Below are positions 61,839-64,000 of a stretch of 64,000 nucleotides of DNA, one piece after another. Numbering within the stretch: the first letter of the stretch is position 1; each line of letters starts with the position of its first letter. The stretch covers positions 6,919 through 70,918 of the forward strand of contig CAYZQO010000030.1 in the NCBI GenBank assembly GCA_964480725.1, in the 5' to 3' direction. This DNA comes from JAFGBI01 sp964480725. Lineage in GTDB: Bacteria; Myxococcota_A; Polyangia; Polyangiales; Polyangiaceae. Made by a program: the position numbers and the translations under genes. Below the pieces are notes generated by a model, which saw only the letters and a list, made by a program, of their open reading frames with translations, searched no databases and was not told the origin of the DNA.

Positions 61839-63632
61839 ATGCGCGTCGCCCTCGTCTACCCGCCGCCCTGGAAGATCCCGCCCCCGGGCGAGCCGCCCGA
61901 TCCGGTGGACGGACCACCCCCGGGCTACCGCGACGGCGATCTCGACCCCGACTTCTGGCAGACGCCGTACGGCCTGTACTCCCTCGCCGCGCAGCTCGAG
62001 CGCGTGGGCCACCCGGTCAAGGTGGTGAACCTGGCGTCGTACGACTGGGCCCGCACCGAGATGGCGCTGGCCACGCTCGACGCGGACGTCTACGGCCTGT
62101 CCTGCTGGACCGCGAACCGTCGCGGGGTCGCGTTCGCTGCCGCCGCGATCAAGCGGCGGGTCCCGCGGGCGCACGTGGTGGTCGGGGGGCCCCACGCGAC
62201 CCCGCTCGCGCGGGAGCTGCTCGCGCATCACCCGGACATCGACACGGTGACGCTCGGCGAGTCCGAGGATCAGCTCCTCGAGCTGGTCGACCGCCTCGCC
62301 CGCGGCGCGCCTGCCGCCGGCATCGCAGGAACGGTCGGCCGCGACGGCGCTGCGATCGTCGAAGGGCCGCGCCGCGCGCCCATCGAGCCCCTGGACCGCC
62401 TCGCCTCCCCGCACGACGCCTTCACCACCCACATCGTCATGACCTCGCGCGGCTGCCCCTGGCGCTGCACCTTCTGCGGCGCAGAGACGACCTGGGGCCG
62501 CGGCTTCCGCAGCTTCTCCGAGGCGCGCGTGCTGGACATGCTGGAGGCGGCGCTCCGCCGCGTCCCGGTGCGCATGCTCCAGATCAAGGACGACACCTTC
62601 ACCACCAGCCGGCGCCGCGTGGTTTCGCTCTGCCGGGCGATCCGTGACCGCGGGCTCCGGTTCGCCTGGAGCTGCGACACCCGCGCCGACGTCCTCTCCG
62701 AGGAGGTCGTGCGCGAGCTGCGGCTGGCGGGCTGCCAGCGCCTCAGCCTCGGGGTCGAGTCGGGCTCACCGCGGATCCTCACCGCCATCGACAAGGGGAT
62801 GACCGTCGAACAGATCGTCACGGGCACGGAGCTCGCCCGTGCGGTGGGGCTAGAGGTCCGCTACTACCTGATGCTTGGTAACCGCGGGGAAACGGCCGCA
62901 TCGTTCCGGGAGACGCTCGCCTTCCTGGAGCGCGCGCGGCCGCACCAGTACCTCTTCTCCTGCCTCTCGATCTACCCCGGAACACGCGACTTTGCTGACG
63001 CCGAGGCGGCGGGGTGGCTCGATCGCGAGGTCTTCTTCCGCGAGCGCTTCCAGGAGCTCAAGGCCCCCTTCGATGCCCCCGAGGCCGACGCAGCGCTGAT
63101 GAACGACTGGTTCCTCGCGCACCGGGGAGTGCGCGAGCTCTACCGCCCCAGCGTCGCGGATTGCGCTGCGATCCTCGCGCGTCTCGGCGACCACCCGCCG
63201 GCGCACCTGGATTTGGCCAACGCGGCCTGGGCGGCGGACGATCTCGACCTGGCGGAGCGCCACGCACGCCGGGCGCTCGAGCTTCAGCATCCCCTGCCGG
63301 GCTTGGTCCACAACACGCTCGCCTGCGTCGCGTTCGCCCGCGGCGACATCGAGGGGATGCAGGCGGCGTTCCTCACCGCGGCGCGCACCGACCCGCAGCA
63401 CCCCGCGCTCGTCCGCAACGTGCAGGCCGCGCGACGGTGGTTCGCGGAGGGCGGCCCCGCGCGAGGGCTACCGCTCGAGATCGGCGCCGAGCAGGGGTTC
63501 CAGCTCCTCGAGCGCACCCTGCAGCCCGCGCTGCCGGGGCCGCTGCCGGAGGATCTCGCAGAGTGGGGCGCCGCTACGCCACCGGTCAACGCAAACCCCG
63601 CGGCGCGGCGCCGGCTCGGGGTGGTGCCGTAG
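61839..63632 (+). CDS. B12-binding radical SAM protein with C-terminal TPR
   Basis: 597 residues. N-terminal cobalamin-binding fold (ADVYGLSCWTANRRGVAFAAAAIKRRVPRAHVVVGGPHATPLARELL), then CX3CX2C near residue 205 (TSRGCPWRCTFCGAETTWG), and the barrel motifs LSLGVESGSPRILTAIDKG and YYLMLGNRGETAASFRETL. Residues about 460-540 form TPR-like helix pairs (HLDLANAAWAADDLDLAERHARRALELQHPLPGLVHNTLACVAFARGD). It would use SAM and probably cobalamin for a radical methylation or rearrangement. The product is unknown; the TPR suggests a protein or carrier-bound partner. Confidence 0.88.
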   Translation: MRVALVYPPPWKIPPPGEPPDPVDGPPPGYRDGDLDPDFWQTPYGLYSLAAQLERVGHPVKVVNLASYDWARTEMALATLDADVYGLSCWTANRRGVAFAAAAIKRRVPRAHVVVGGPHATPLARELLAHHPDIDTVTLGESEDQLLELVDRLARGAPAAGIAGTVGRDGAAIVEGPRRAPIEPLDRLASPHDAFTTHIVMTSRGCPWRCTFCGAETTWGRGFRSFSEARVLDMLEAALRRVPVRMLQIKDDTFTTSRRRVVSLCRAIRDRGLRFAWSCDTRADVLSEEVVRELRLAGCQRLSLGVESGSPRILTAIDKGMTVEQIVTGTELARAVGLEVRYYLMLGNRGETAASFRETLAFLERARPHQYLFSCLSIYPGTRDFADAEAAGWLDREVFFRERFQELKAPFDAPEADAALMNDWFLAHRGVRELYRPSVADCAAILARLGDHPPAHLDLANAAWAADDLDLAERHARRALELQHPLPGLVHNTLACVAFARGDIEGMQAAFLTAARTDPQHPALVRNVQAARRWFAEGGPARGLPLEIGAEQGFQLLERTLQPALPGPLPEDLAEWGAATPPVNANPAARRRLGVVP

Positions 63633-63754
63633 CCGCGATCTCCACCAGCAACACTGATGGACACTGGCGCAGTCGACCAGGATCGAGCGGCTGCACCCGG
63701 ACGGGAGCGTTTCCACCTCGTCCACGTCTCGACGCTCCGCCCCCCCCACCCCCC

Positions 63755-64000
63755 TCAGTGCTCCGGCCACCGTCGCCGATGCCGGAGCGCGTCGAGCAAC
63801 GACGTCAGCTCCGTCGCGCCCATCGCTCCCAACGCCGACCGGCGAACGGCGGTCAGCTCGATCCCGAGCACCTCGCAGAGCGCCTCGACCGCGGCGATCG
63901 CCGTCCGCATGCCCTCCTCGCGACCCTCCTCGCGACCCTGCTCGCGACCCTGCTGCAGACCGCGTTCCAGCCCTTCTCGCCTCAGTCTCTCCGCGACCGT
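63755..64000 (-). CDS. Rpn-family (PD-(D/E)XK) nuclease, C-terminal part only
   Basis: 82 codons running in from the right edge: AERLRREGLERGLQQGREQGREEGREEGMRTAIAAVEALCEVLGIEL, ending LLDALRHRRRWPEH at the TGA at 63755. The EGxxxGxxxGREEG coiled segment followed by a helical tail is the typical C-terminus of recombination-promoting nuclease/putative transposase (Rpn/DUF4351) proteins. The nuclease domain lies outside the window, so activity cannot be judged. Confidence 0.7.
   Translation of the reverse strand, partial: TVAERLRREGLERGLQQGREQGREEGREEGMRTAIAAVEALCEVLGIELTAVRRSALGAMGATELTSLLDALRHRRRWPEH

Noticed and set aside
1..64000. tRNA or rRNA genes
   Set aside because: No CCA-ended cloverleaf arms, TTCGAATCC-type T-loops in context or rRNA signature stretches were noticed; a covariance search would be decisive.

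Overview
The window is high-GC DNA (roughly 70 percent, with G or C at most third codon positions) that reads like a myxobacterial chromosome, most likely Myxococcota of the Polyangiales type. This assignment is inferred from gene content. The content includes a sigma-54 activator, an eukaryote-like Ser/Thr kinase with a C-terminal membrane anchor, many lipoproteins with Thr-Gly-Gly linkers, two formylglycine-enzyme-like proteins, an Imm11-like fragment, two B12-binding radical SAM proteins and a tandem UspA protein. No tRNA, rRNA, CRISPR array or intact transposase was seen. One 100-N scaffold gap (11860-11959) falls inside an Ala/Pro repeat.

1-32 kb is dense and mostly intact. In order it holds a sigma-54 activator running off the left edge, truC, a membrane protein, the operon pbpC then alpha-2-macroglobulin, and an Ala/Pro-rich membrane protein. 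Next come a candidate small RNA with its own promoter and terminator, a DapF-like protein lacking one catalytic cysteine, a LacI-type sensor without a DNA-binding domain, an HTH regulator with paired palindromes upstream, a PilZ protein and a lone proteasome-beta/HslV-like hydrolase. A discoidin-membrane glycosyltransferase-like protein, a double TM2 protein, a Thr-Gly-Gly lipoprotein, a kinase, a formylglycine-enzyme-like lipoprotein, a GPH sugar:cation symporter, a RiPP-type radical SAM enzyme, a methyltransferase and a phosphofructokinase follow.

32.4-47.6 kb is a rearranged, partly decayed zone. An ABC1 kinase and a cation P-type ATPase, both missing their 5' parts, meet head to head at about 32.92 kb. 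The ATPase is also frameshifted, and it is cut off at about 34.12 kb by a repeat. That repeat recurs inverted at 41.67-41.87 kb, and a 19-bp direct repeat lies just outside both copies. The unit has the geometry of a composite transposon or an inversion segment. Its cargo is a PsiE-like protein, a tandem UspA, a VWA protein, a Sel1-type lipoprotein, a SnoaL-like protein and a STAS-like protein. To its right lie a four-helix-bundle/kinase chimera, a perfect 26-bp-arm palindrome, a VCBS-repeat lipoprotein, an Imm11-like fragment, a formylglycine-enzyme-like domain without a signal peptide, a 42-bp-period palindromic array, and a lipoprotein carrying only the tail of a GH12 fold.

47.7-64 kb is regular again. 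It holds lipoproteins of unknown function, a metallophosphatase, an ACT-like protein, an alkaline phosphatase, a YibE/F membrane protein, a Ppx/GppA phosphatase, an M28 peptidase remnant, an SDR, a GT-B glycosyltransferase, more Thr-Gly-Gly lipoproteins including an SGNH esterase, a methyltransferase and B12 radical SAM pair, and the tail of an Rpn-type nuclease at the right edge. Clear functional partnerships are pbpC with the macroglobulin (periplasmic defence) and methyltransferase with radical SAM at 61-63.6 kb. A possible second such pair is divergent at 28-31 kb.
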